From assembly GCA_016169945.1 (NCBI GenBank), contig JADLSH010000174.1, positions 20,053 through 84,052 on the forward strand: a stretch of DNA of 64,000 nt, written 5' to 3'. A program made the position numbers and the translations under genes. Below the pieces are notes generated by a model. That model was not told the origin of the DNA, did not search any database, and saw only the letters and a program-made list of their open reading frames with translations. This DNA is from Trachythela sp. YZ-2020. Taxonomy: Eukaryota; Cnidaria; Anthozoa; Malacalcyonacea; Clavulariidae. Position 1 is the stretch's first letter, and every line of letters begins with the position of its first letter. Positions 28,991-39,571 of this stretch are shown here, piece after piece.

Positions 28991-31900
28991 CTATTTAAAT
29001 AGTAAAATTTTAAAGGAAGCTGTAGATCTTGTAGTGTCTCTGATGACATCGGGTAGAATGTTCCAAACGCTGGGTGCTTTTACGTAAAAACTGTTTTGAA
29101 AGCTAACAGTCCTGGGTTATAGGTATATTTAGTAGAATACCATTGTCAGAATTGGAGTTTCTGGTTCTACGATTAGCAACCCGTATTGAGATGTTTGTAT
29201 CAGAGTCATTAACAACACAGTTGTAGAGATAAACTAAATCTAGAAACTCAAGCCAATAGCAGATGGGAAGAATACCGATAGACTGGAGTCGTTCTTTGTA
29301 CAAAACGTCTGTTCTATAAGGGAGGGAAAGGATGAATTTGGTGGCACGACGTTGGACGCGTTCCATTGTAGCGATGTTAGTTACTGTTTGGGGTGCCCAC
29401 ACTTGACTGGCATACCCCAATTTGCTTCTAACCAAAGACAGGTAAAGAATCTTGCGGACTTCGATATTGTTTATGTCAGAGGCTGATCGTCGGATGAAGC
29501 CGAGCATCATGTTTGCCTTTAATACCGTGCCATGAACTTGCTTGTTCCATTTCAGGTCGTTTGAAATAATGATCCCGAGATCTTTCTGGGTAATTAGTGA
29601 CTTAAGCGAAGTATCAAAAAGCTGATATTCTGCGATAATTGGTTGACGACTTCTAGTAATGCTAAGAAACCCGCACTTGGATTGATTTAAGTCCATCTTC
29701 CAATCGCTGCACCATGTCACAAGTTTATATAGATCATTCTGCAGACCTTCGCAGTCAGCTAACTTGTTCACGGGACGGTAACACTTCGTGTCGTCGGCGA
29801 ACATTGCCACAGACGATTGGGTTGAAATTGAATCAGGAAGATCGTTCACAAATACCAGAAACAGTAGTGGTCCTAAAATTGATCCTTGTGGAACTCCAGA
29901 TAGAACAGGGAGAGTATGGGACGACTCACCAAGAACTGTTACTCTTTGGTAGCGTCCTGAGAGGTAGTCTTTGAACCATAACAGAAGATCTCCTCTTATT
30001 CCAAACCTCTGGAGTTTAACTAACAGAAGGTTATGGCTGACCTTCGGTTTTCTAACGACTTGTTTATATCATGAAGAACGCGCAGAAGCTGAGAGGTGGT
30101 AGACTTTCCTTTGAGAAAACCAAATTGTAGATGATGAAGTTGACTGGAGACATGAGATATAAGTTGGTTATAGACGCAACGTTCAAAAACTTTAGAGACC
30201 AGAGACAAGAGAGATATTGGTCTGTAATTTGATACTTCGTCAGCAGGGCTTTTCTTGAGAATTGGAATTACGTTTGAAAGTTTCCACTCGTACGGTAGTA
30301 TACCTATGGACAAGCTTTTGTTGAATATGTCACATAAAGACGAACAAACGCTCGATGCACAGTTCTTCAACAATTTAGCGGGAATTTTGTCTGGTCCAGT
30401 CGCTTTGTTTTCATCAAGAGCTGCAAGAACATAGTAGACCTCCTCGGATGTTAGTGTGATGTTGAAGATTGCATTCGATTCAGTGATGGAGGCGTCAGTC
30501 GAGTTGGAAAAAGTATGTTCATCATTATTGCTATGAGAAGGTTGGAAAACGGAGTAGAAATAACGATTTAGTAGATTGGCGATGTCGACTGGGTTGTTGG
30601 CTGTAGAGGTGACTCCATTATGATCAGACCAAGTCATTTTGTTGGGAACGCTCGAGGTCTTACGAACGGACTTAAACACTGACCAAAACTTCTTACTACT
30701 TGATTTCAATAAGGCGGGCATGGATTCAAAAAACTGTTTCCGTTTGTTGGTAATGGCATATTTTGTTATTCGTCGTAACTCTCGATACTTTTCCCAAAGC
30801 TTGGAGCACGACTTACGCTTAGTATTTCGTCGGAACCAGTTTTTTCGGTTGAGTAGATGTTTAACTTCACCATCAAACCATGGGGGAGTGCTACGTCTCT
30901 TAAATGACTTTTGGGGGATATGTTTAGCAGCCGCGCCGAGAAACAAGTCTTTCCATTGTAGCCAATCAGCATTGATATCGTCAGAGGAGGTGTCAGGGGA
31001 AAGATCAAGATGGTTTAGTGTCTCGTGCAGAGCATCCCAGTCAGCGAGGTGAAAGTCGAATACAGTTCTTTTGTCGTATCCAGTTGACTTTAAATTATGT
31101 AAAATGTCAAAGAACAAAAGATGGTGGTCACTCGAGATGTCCATTGTGGCCGGTGAGATGCACGAGAGGTTGACAATGTTTTCAGGAGTAGTTGTTAAGA
31201 CAAGGTCTAGAATATTGTTCGATCTGGTTGGCCACATATTAATTTGGTGTAAAAAGAAATCGAAAGTTAGTTCATTAAATTCAGCAGATCCAGCAGAGGT
31301 GCTTCTTTCTGGCGAATAGAGAACACGGGTGGAGTTCCAAGTTAAGTCTGGAAAATTGAAGTCACCAGTGATAAGCACTTTATCGTAATGTGATGTTGTT
31401 TCAAGAAATGACGTAAACAACTCGAGCCATTCGTGAATGTTACAGCTTGGTGGTCCGTAGCAAACACACACGAGAGATTTCTTCGAGTTAGCCATTTCGA
31501 GTTCGATTGCAATTAACTCAAGACGATCTGACCAGTTTGGACTATTTTTTCCAGCAGTAAGTCTGTTGTAAGAGATGTGGTCACGCAAAGCTATAAGAAC
31601 TCCACCGCCGCGTTGGTTAACCGCCCGATCTTTCCTGATAATATTATAACCGTTCGGAAGTACCTCGTTATCCGTAAAATTTGCATTTAGCCATGTCTCC
31701 GTCACCAGAATTAAGTCAAGTTCCTCGGCGTAAACCAAGTCTTGAAAAGATCGTAAGTTACTGGCGTACGTTCCATCTTGTAACTTTCTAGAACTTCGAA
31801 TACTTTGAGCATTGAAGGAAAGGCAGTGAAGGTAATGATTATTGTTAGGGCCAGGGTTAGTAGCAATGTCGTTAGATAGAGATATTAGGATAATTGATAT

Positions 31901-32167
31901 GGAAAAGTTCATGGCAACATGGAGTCCACGGAGTAATTTCATATCTGACGAGAGAGGTTTGGCGAAGGCTGATCGACGGGAAATATTCAAACGAGAGTAT
32001 TGGTTTGAGTGAGGATTTGACAACAAATGTGACACGTGTAGAGTTTTACAGTTGACGTCTGCGGGAGTAGAATGGGACAAGTCTCTGGAAAAACTTGATA
32101 AGTAGAGGTATATATTTAGTATGATCAGTAAGTTACGCGGGGTGAAAATCAATGCAACAAACGCCAT
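28991..32167 (-). pseudogene. LINE-3 ORF: 2A-like leader, APE endonuclease and reverse transcriptase (deleted and frameshifted)
   Basis: The frame from the ATG at 32,165-32,167 runs 715 codons to 30,020. A leader of about 107 residues with hydrophobic stretches ends in DIATNPGP. The endonuclease follows: SFNAQSI, VTETWLN, QRGGGVLI, GDFNFPD and SSDHHLL. Then come a basic linker (PPWFDGEVKHLLNRKNWFRR) and the RT start (NYRPISLLS, LQFGFLKGKST). At about 30,022-30,040 the sequence jumps frame from NRRSAITF to LLVKLQRFG; RT motif A (the FxDxxKAFD block with a catalytic Asp) is absent, so roughly 45-60 bp appear deleted. The next frame (30,026 to 29,103) holds GVPQGSILGPLLF, FADDTKCY and YWLEFLDL. 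A second shift, in the GGG run at 29,114-29,116, precedes the C-terminal block (TVSFQNSFYV, SVWNILPDVI) ending at the TAG at 28,991. It is non-functional. Confidence 0.9.
31847..31870 (-). other. 2A-like (ribosome-skipping type) motif in LINE-3
   Basis: Residues 100-107 of the LINE-3 ORF read DIATNPGP, preceded by a hydrophobic run (MNFSISIILISLSN) and followed by the endonuclease domain. The 2A consensus is D(V/I)ExNPGP; such motifs are known at the N-termini of some APE-type LINEs, where they can cause peptide-bond skipping before the last proline or act with the preceding stretch as a signal sequence. Here the Glu is replaced by Ala while the NPGP core is intact, so activity may be reduced or lost. 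Sequence recognition is firm; function is inferred. Confidence 0.7.
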
Positions 32168-32894
32168 AGCTGAACGGCGATGATTATTGTCAGGGGAAAT
32201 CCCGCAGCTGATGTGAAGATGGTCTCAGATATCAGTGACCAAGGTTAAAGTTCAACGGGGCAACAAAGATGATCGTGCAAGCTTAAAATGATCAATACAT
32301 GACATTCGTGAATAAATTCGAATAACGTTAAATATGGTAATTACCGGGAAATTCCAGTATCGCGAAGAATTGGAGATATAAAAAATGTCACAGTACGATA
32401 TATAGTTTTAGGAATTTAACTGTGGACGACAGGCGATCACTTGTATCACTTGTACATAGTTGTTGTCATGGCAGACGACGCTAGACGTAATATGAATATA
32501 CAAAATTTCCAACGGTCAAAATAATAGAATGAGCGTAGTTTAAATTTTGTTGAACCAAAAGACACCAAAAACTTGACACGATGACAGGAACAGAAAACGT
32601 AGTTCACAGAGAGAGTTTTAAACAAATCCAGTACAAATGACAGAAAACAAATGACAGCAAACCAAAATTCACGATTTGTAGCGAGACACAACCACTATTG
32701 ACGACCAAGATGCGGAATCCAAAAAAAATTTAATAATTCCAACGATTAACTGCACAACAAAGATATCCACAGAATCACTTAAACTTTATGATCAATTTGA
32801 TAATATGTTTGATTGACTTTGCACCTAGTAAGAGGTAGCAAAGTTACGAAATCAACGCTTATTATGTAACCAAATATTAAACGATTATTTCTAC
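32168..32894 (-). other. LINE-3 5' untranslated region
   Basis: About 730 bp upstream of the LINE-3 ATG, ending exactly where the satellite half-site TAATCATATATA begins. It is non-repetitive. One minus frame (32,446-32,691, 81 codons, rich in Phe, Leu and Cys) resembles nothing I know and is probably chance. It would be expected to hold an internal promoter, but no motif can be assigned. Confidence 0.5.
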
Positions 32895-33131
32895 TAATCA
32901 TATATACCATATAACCATATAACCATATAACCATATAACCATATAACCATATAACTTTATAACCATATAACCATATAACCATATAACAACATGAACATAT
33001 AACCATATAACCACATAACCACATAACCATTAAATTAAACCATATAACCACATAACCACAAAACCATATAAACATATAACTACATAACCATATAACCACA
33101 TAACCACATGACCATATAACCATTATACCAC
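32895..33131. repeat. Octamer satellite S1, block d
   Basis: A short satellite remnant between LINE-3 and the first fold-back element. It starts with the half-site TAATCATATATA and ends near CATTATACCACAG. Its last ~100 bp repeat at about 33,985-34,100 just before the second fold-back copy, so the two copies share their upstream neighbourhood. Confidence 0.85.
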
Positions 33132-33305
33132 AGCAAAAAAATCACTTTCTTATTTTAAGAAAAAAAAATCTTATTTTAAGAAATTTTTCTTAAAATAAGT
33201 CCAAATTTTCTTGGGAGAATAATAAGAAAATTTTCTTACTCATTTTCTTAAGAAAATTTTTCTTAAGAAAATCATACGATTTTTTTCTTAAAATAAGAAA
33301 ATTTA
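33132..33305. mobile_element. Fold-back element, copy 1 (one unit)
   Basis: An AT-rich insertion of about 174 bp in S1, starting CAGCAAAAAAATCAC. It is built from self-complementary segments such as TTTTCTTAAGAAAA. Both ends carry the same inverted motif: TTTCTTATTTTAAGAAAAA near the left and its reverse complement near the right, so the whole folds back on itself. It has no coding capacity. After the right end satellite resumes with CGACATAACGAC, the phase seen in unoccupied copies near 11,255. It fits a MITE or fold-back element; the superfamily is unknown, and no clear target duplication can be read. Confidence 0.6.
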
Positions 33306-34105
33306 TCGACATAACGACATAACCACATGACCACATAACCACATAACCATCTAACCATTAAACCATATAACCACATAACGATTACACCATTAAACCATAT
33401 AACCACATAACCATATAAAGCCATAACCATATAACCACATAACCATATACCCACAAAACCACATAACCACATGACCATATAACCTTTAAACCATATAACC
33501 ATATAACCACATAACGACATAACGACATAACCACATAACCACATAACCATCTAACCATTAAACCATATAACCACATAACGATTACACCATTAAACCATAT
33601 AACCACATAACCATATAAAGCCATAACCATATAACCACATAACCATATACCCACAAAACCACATAACCACATAACCATTAAACCACATAACCATTAAACC
33701 ATATAACCACATAACCACATAATAACATAACCATCTAACCATTAAATCATATAACCATATAACGGTAACAAAATTAAACCATATAACCATATAAACATAT
33801 AATCATATATAACCATATAACCATATAACAATATAACCATATAACCATATAACCATATAACCATATAACCATATAACCATATAACTTTATAACCATATAA
33901 CCATATAACCATATAACAACATGAACATATAACCATATAACCATATAACCCCATAACCACATAACCACATAACCACATAACCATTAAATTAAACCATATA
34001 ACCACATAACCACAAAACCATATAAACATATAACTACATAACCATATAACCACATAACCACATGACCATATAACCATTAAACCATATAACCATATAACCA
34101 CACAG
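33306..34105. repeat. Octamer satellite S1, block e
   Basis: The last stretch of S1, about 800 bp, containing the ACGGTAACAAAATTAAA marker at 33,762 and the unoccupied version of the LINE-3 target (33,763-33,812). It ends at the second fold-back element, after which no octamer satellite is seen in the window. Confidence 0.9.
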
Positions 34106-34500
34106 CAAAAAATCACTTTCTTATTTTAAGAAAAAAAAATCTTATTTTAAGAAATTTTTCTGAAAATAAGTCAAATTTTCTTGGGAGAATAATAAGAAAA
34201 TTTTCTTACTCATTTTCTTAAGAAAATTTTTCTTAAGAAAATCATACGATTTTTTTCTTAAAATAAGAAAATTTTCTTGGGAGAATAATAAGAAAATTTT
34301 CTTACTGATTTTCTTAAGAATATTTTTCTTAAGAAAATCTTACAATTTTTTTCTTATAATAAGAAAATTTTCTTGGGAGAGTAATAAGAAAATTTTCTTA
34401 CTCATTTTCTTAAGAACAATTTTCTTAAGAAAATCATACGATTTTTTTCTCATATAAGAAATTTGTGAGAAACAATTTCTTAAGAAAATGTGCTATTTTG
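34106..34500. mobile_element. Fold-back element, copy 2 (about three 96-bp units)
   Basis: Nearly identical to copy 1 over its first ~165 bp (CAGCAAAAAATCAC start), but it continues. A 96-bp unit containing CTTGGGAGAATAATAAG and TTTTCTTAAGAAAA repeats at 34,180, 34,276 and 34,372, exactly 96 bp apart, with increasing divergence. It ends raggedly near AAGAAAATGTGCTATTTTG. Non-satellite DNA follows, so this element sits at the junction between S1 and single-copy DNA. It has no ORF. Confidence 0.65.
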
Positions 34501-35629
34501 TTACTGAGAAAGTTTGTAAAAATTCCTATAATGAGAATATATAGCATGCATTTACAAATTAGAAACTATCTATATACAGTATATTTGTCAGGCCAATTTC
34601 TGGTTAGACCCGGTGGCTATATACAGTATATAATGTAGATTAAGACCTTGAAGAAGCGGTGTCCATTCAGCATATGCGCTCTGTGAAGACCCTCACAAGA
34701 ATACATAGTTCATGATGCACTCTACATTGAGGTGATATAACAGAAACAAAAACAGATCCGTCCTGAAGTAATCTTTCACTCATAATCTCACATGCAATTA
34801 TACAAGGGATACTGTGAGAAGACTTTTATTACATTTTGTATCCCACATGCATGACTAAACAGACTTGACTGCCTGTTTAAGGAATCCATGCACTTCCTGC
34901 ATGGTAGTTTATATTTGTAAAGTTCAAGTTCTATCTATCATGCAATACTTAGTGCTGAATTAATCAGTATCTTCAAACAATGTATCAAGGGCTTCTTGGC
35001 GGCCTCATTCCTTTACTAATACCATAACATATCAATGTCTCGTTTCTTCAGTCAACCATTGAAGACAATCTTTCTTTAAATTCATCCCTACCTTCCCAAC
35101 CTCCAATTCCCAAGACTCTCTTTGCTTCCTCGATGATCTGTTAATTTAAGTAAAAAAGCAAAAAAAGTTTTTCTTTGCCAAGAAATAACATTACTATGTT
35201 ATACACTTATGATATCTACACATCAGATATCAGCCATAAGTTTGTTCAGGTCATACTACCAATTTTTGTACATACTAGATTCGAAATGACAAATCTCTTT
35301 TGGCAAATACATCCCTTTTGCAAAAGAAAACAAAACATTTCAAAAGTTCAGATTAAGGAAATTCTGCAATCTTACAAATTTAGGTAGGAGTGAATAGAAG
35401 TCTAATAGTAACACAAATGCATGAAGGGACATATTGAGTGATATTCAAATTATGTATACTTTTGTACCATGTTTAGTCATTGCCGGTAAACTCTAACATA
35501 TATAATTGGACATTCTCATCATAACTGCTTTGTCCTAATTTTAACTTCAGCCAAAATATCAAATCTGTGCAGTTCTGTGTCATCATTCTTGCTGATTTCA
35601 CAGCAGTGCTAATATGGTTAGTAGGCTAA
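34501..35629. other. Non-repetitive AT-rich DNA, no gene recognised
   Basis: About 1.1 kb without satellite. The only structure I see is a 15-bp direct repeat, CTATATACAGTATAT, at 34,570-34,584 and 34,617-34,631. A 70-codon plus frame at 35,175-35,387 has no recognisable features and is in AT-rich DNA, so I do not call it. The last three bases before the next element, TAA at 35,627-35,629, form its left target duplication. Confidence 0.5.
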
Positions 35630-36078
35630 GGAGCCGATTACATGGAGCATTCTCAACCCCTGGGTTGAACTCTGCCCTGTTTACCGGGTTGAAATTTTTT
35701 GCGATTACATGGACGATTTCAACCCCGGGGTTGAAATGCTCAGTCTTGTTTTCTTGTAATAAATAGTCACTAAATAGTCACGCATGCTCCAATAACTCAT
35801 GAATAATTTCAGCCCTGGATTGAAACGATTACATGGCAAAATTTTCAACCCAGGGCTGAGCTCAACCCATGGGTTGAAATCTCAACCCTGTTTCAGCTAG
35901 CAGGGTTGAAATTTCAACCCCGGAGTTGAAGTCAGTCCTGGGTTGAAAATTTTGCTATGTAATCGCGCGTTTAATTTTGACAGAGTTTTGTATTACAGGC
36001 AGGGCTGAAATTTCAACCCGGTAAACAGGGCTGAGTTCAACCCCGGGGTTGAAAATGCTCTGGCATGTAATCGGCCCC
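35630..36078. mobile_element. Palindromic MITE with TAA target duplication (PIF/Harbinger-like)
   Basis: A 449-bp non-coding element. The left end GGAGCCGATTACATG and the reverse complement of the right end GGGGCCGATTACATG match at 14 of 15 positions, and the inverted match continues for about 70 bp (GAGCATT, TCAACCC, GTTGAACTC, CCCTGTTTACCGGGTTGAAAT). It is flanked by TAA at 35,627-35,629 and 36,079-36,081. A 3-bp TWA duplication is the signature of PIF/Harbinger transposons, so it is probably a non-autonomous member, mobilised in trans. The interior is full of small palindromes around GGTTGAAATTTCAACC and contains a second inverted repeat, listed separately. Confidence 0.8.
35826..35965. 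repeat. Nested inverted repeat inside the MITE
   Basis: A 140-bp inverted repeat within the 449-bp element. The left arm begins CGATTACATGGCAAAATTTT and the right arm, reverse-complemented, begins CGATTACATAGCAAAATTTT. The arms (about 65 bp) meet around TTTCAGCTAGCAG. The CGATTACATG ends match the outer ends, suggesting insertion of a related element into itself or internal duplication of termini. Confidence 0.7.
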
Positions 36079-36081
36079 TAA

Positions 36082-37174
36082 GTGCAACACTTTCCCTTAG
36101 CCGTTGATAAATAGTATTGTCTGCAAAATAGGGTGCATTGCCACTTGCCGAGTTAAAATATTATGCACAAGGGTATATTAAATCCTTGGTAAAATTAAAC
36201 AAACAACCCTACAGCTGCAAGGAAGTGCAATGTAAAGTAATATTTTAAATTTACATTTTCCTGAAAAGTACTCACTGGAACTTCTTGTTATAGAACTTAG
36301 TGGCTGTTTACAATATGCTTGCTTCAGTTACTCAAACCAGAGTAACCCACCCAGCTCTGCCAATTTGTCATTTGCTGTGGTACAATAATTTGCTGCAAAA
36401 TGAAAATTGGGATTACATACAATATAATGAATTATTTGTGTCAACAGCAACAACACATGAGCTTTAGTTCTGTTGAATTCCAGAGTTTCAATTTTAGGTT
36501 TTATAAAGCATGCCTTGCATCATAACAAGGTTAGGATAATAAAGTAAACAGGGCGCATTGTAATTAAAGGGTTAAAAGTTACTCAGAAAATTAAAATGTA
36601 CTCTCCCTCAAGTGTACTTTTACCCTGTTAAAGGGAGATCAAGGGGAAAGTTGGCTTATTTTTTGCTTTTCAACTAGTGCTTTTCAACTTTTGTCCATTT
36701 ATTTGGTAACGAGGCTGACCAACCCATGGAACCTTGTTCGAAAGAGCCCCTGCGGGAAACCGAGCCAAAGTTTGACTTAAGGAGGATTTTACACCCAATG
36801 CACTTTACACCCAATGTATTTAACTTAATATCAATCAGGGCTTCATCGAAAAACACCTTCGAGTGACATGAACCCCCTGTTAAAATATTATTATCATTCA
36901 TTCATCAAAATATTTATTCAGGGCCCTTAAAATTAATAAATACATAATAGGCTCTTGCAGGAGGATCTAAAGTTTAGCCCCTATTATTGATCCCCCCTAA
37001 AAAAAATTAGTAGCTAAAAAAATTAGTATGGATTAGTTAACAATACTTATCATTTCTGTATGGGCTATAACTGTGAAATATTAATTGTCACTGCTAATGA
37101 AAATTGTATGTGATTTCAAGTTTGGTACAACATAAATAGAAACAGTGCCCCCACCAAATTTATCTGTGTTTGGG
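36082..37174. other. Non-repetitive DNA between MITE and satellite S2, no gene recognised
   Basis: About 1.1 kb without satellite. A 75-codon minus frame (36,674-36,901) ends in a moderately complex peptide, but it has no known motif and no supporting context. I see no RNA gene or element. S2 begins abruptly after TGTGTTTGG at about 37,174. Confidence 0.45.
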
Positions 37175-39268
37175 CTTGGGATACCTTGGGGTACATTCGA
37201 GTACCTTGGGATATCTTTATGGTACCTTGGGATACCTTGGGTTACATTCTAGTACCTTGGGATAATTTTATGATACCTTGGGATACCTTGGGGTACATTC
37301 GAGTACCTTGCGGTTCCTTGGGATATCTTTATGGTACGTTGGGATACCTTGGGGTACTTTCAGGTACCTTTGGGTACCTTGGATATCTTTATGGTACCTT
37401 GAGGTACATTCGAGTACCTTGGGGTACCTTGGGATATCTTTATGGTACCTTGGAATAACTTGGGGTACATTTGAGTACCTTGGGGTACTTTGGGGTACCT
37501 TGGGATGTCTTTATGTTACCTTGGGATGCCTTAGCGTATATTCGAGTACCTTGCGGTACCTTGGGATATCTTTATGGTACCTTGGGATACCTTGGCGTAC
37601 TTTCAGGTACCTTGGGGTACTTGGGATGGCTTTATGTTACCTTGGGATGCCTTAGCGCATATTCGAGTACCTTGCGGTACCTTGGGATATCTTTATGGTA
37701 CCTTGGGATACCTTGGCGTACTTTCAGGTACCTTGGGGTACTTGGGATATTTTTATGGTACCTTGGGATACCTTTGGTTGGCTTGGGGTACATTCGAGTA
37801 CCTTGGGGTACCTTGGGATATATTTATTGTACCTTGGGATACCTTGGGTACATTCGAGTACCTTGGGATATCTTTATGGTACCTTGGGATACCTTGGGTT
37901 ACATTCGAGTACCTTCGGGTACCTTGGGATAACTTTATGGTACCTTGGGGTACATTCGAGTACCTTAGGGTACCTTGGGATATCTTTATGGTACCTTGGG
38001 ATACCTTGGGGTATATTCGAGTACCCTGGGGTACCTCTGGATATCTTTATGGTAACATTGGATACCTTGGGATACCTTGGGGTACATTCGAGTACCTTGG
38101 GGTACTTTGGGATATCTTTATGGTACCTTGGGATACCTTGAGGTACATTCGAGTACCTCGGGATATCTTTATGGTACCTTGAGATAACTTGGGGGTACAT
38201 TCGAGTACCTTGGGGTTCCTTGGGATATCTTTATGGTACCTTGGGATACCTTGGGGTACTTTCAGGTACCTTGGGGTACCTTGGGGTACATTCGAGTACC
38301 TTGGGATATCTTTATGGTACCTTGGGATACCTTGGGTTACCTTGGGATATCTTTATGTTACCTCGGGATGCCTTAGCGTATGTTCGAGTACCTTGCGGTA
38401 CCTCGGGATTTCTTTATGATAACATTGGATACCTTGGGGTGGTTTCAGGTACCTTGGCGAACCTTGGGATATCTTTATGGTACCATGGGATACCTTGGGG
38501 TACATTCGAGTACCTTGGGGTACCTTGGGATATCTTTATGATACCTTGGGATACCTTGGGGTACATTCGAGTACCTCGGGATATCTTTATAGTACCTTGG
38601 GATAACTTGGGGGTACATTCGAGTACCTTGGGGTTCCTTGGGATATCTTTATGGTACCTTGGGATACCTTGGGGTACTTTCAGGTACCTTGGGGTACCTT
38701 GGGATATCTTTATCGTACCTTGGGATACCTTGGGGTACATTCGAGTACATTGGGGGACCTTGGGATATCTTTATGGTACCTTGGGATACCTTGGGGTACA
38801 TTCGAGTACCTCGGGATATCTTTATGGTACCTTGAGATAACTTGGGGGTACACTCGAGTACCTTGGGGTTCCTTGGGATATCTTTATGGTACCTTGGGAT
38901 ACCTTGGGGTACTTTCAGGTACCTTGGGGTACCTTGGGATATCTTTATGGTACCTTGGGATACCTTGGGGTACATTTGAGTACCTTGGGGTACCTTGGGA
39001 TATCTTTATGTTACCTTGGGATGCCTTAGCGTATATTCGAGTACCTTGCGGTACCTTGGGATATCTTTATGGTATCTTGGGATACTTTGGGGTACTTTCA
39101 GGTACCTTGGGGTACTTGGGATATTTTTATGGTACCTTGGGATACCTTGGGTCACCTTGGGGTACATTCGAGTACCTTGGGTTACCTTGGGATATATTTA
39201 TGGTACCTTGGGATACCTTGGCGTACTTTCAGGTACCTTGGAGTACCTTCGGATATGTTTATGGTACC
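37175..39268. repeat. Decamer satellite S2, block a
   Basis: Tandem decamers TACCTTGGGG and TACCTTGGGA with the variants TACATTCGAG and TATCTTTATGG (11 bp). The dominant higher-order unit is five decamers plus the 11-mer, 61 bp. GGTACC (a KpnI site) recurs after most 11-mers. All three plus frames are open over long stretches and many minus frames are too, because neither 10 nor 61 is a multiple of 3. The reading frames have no other gene-like property. The block ends at the LINE-4 tail. Confidence 0.95.
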
Positions 39269-39429
39269 TTTTTTTTTATTAATTTTACAATACAAGTTTG
39301 AAGGCTCAGACAACAGGACAAATAGAGTCCTAAATTAAGTCCTGCCTGACATGAATACACTACACTACATTTACATCACTATGACTTCAACAAATGTACT
39401 TCAATTATAGTTACATAACGGAATCATTA

Positions 39430-39547
39430 ATATATATATATATAATTATATATATGTAGACACATATATACACATACATACATATATACATAAACATATA
39501 CATATACACACATACATATACGTACATATACATACACATAAATATAA
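39430..39547. repeat. TA/CA-rich microsatellite in LINE-4 3' UTR
   Basis: About 118 bp of imperfect (TA)n, (CATA)n and (CACATA)n. It explains the low-complexity minus frame rich in Met, Tyr, Val and Cys at 39,411-39,596. It lies inside the LINE 3' UTR. Confidence 0.85.
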
Positions 39548-39571
39548 AATTCACTACAAAACATAATACTT

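Larger units (their letters stand above)
28692..32894 (-). mobile_element. LINE-3: APE-type non-LTR retrotransposon with a 2A-like motif
   Basis: Minus-strand LINE of about 4.2 kb with an A-rich 3' tail (28,692-28,713 on the plus strand is T-rich), a 3' UTR of about 280 nt, one long ORF (32,167 to 28,991, broken) and about 730 nt upstream in which I recognise no ORF1. The unoccupied site is visible at 33,763-33,812 and elsewhere: ATAAACATA runs directly into TAATCATATATA. Here the element lies exactly between these parts, with no target-site duplication beyond a possible single T. The A-rich tail and the 2A-like N-terminus make it a different family from LINE-1 and LINE-2. Confidence 0.92.

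Noticed and set aside
30639..31319. Plus-strand frames of 137 and 82 codons and a second minus frame inside LINE-3
   Set aside because: They overlap the endonuclease and linker coding frame of LINE-3 and show no recognisable motif.
32446..32691. 81-codon minus frame upstream of the LINE-3 ORF as a possible ORF1
   Set aside because: No coiled coil, RRM or zinc-knuckle pattern; rich in Phe, Leu and Cys; probably chance in the 5' UTR.
35175..35387. 70-codon plus-strand frame
   Set aside because: AT-rich, no motif, and no context supporting a gene.
36674..36901. 75-codon minus-strand frame
   Set aside because: The peptide is not low complexity, but no domain, homologue or splice context can be recognised. 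An exon cannot be excluded.
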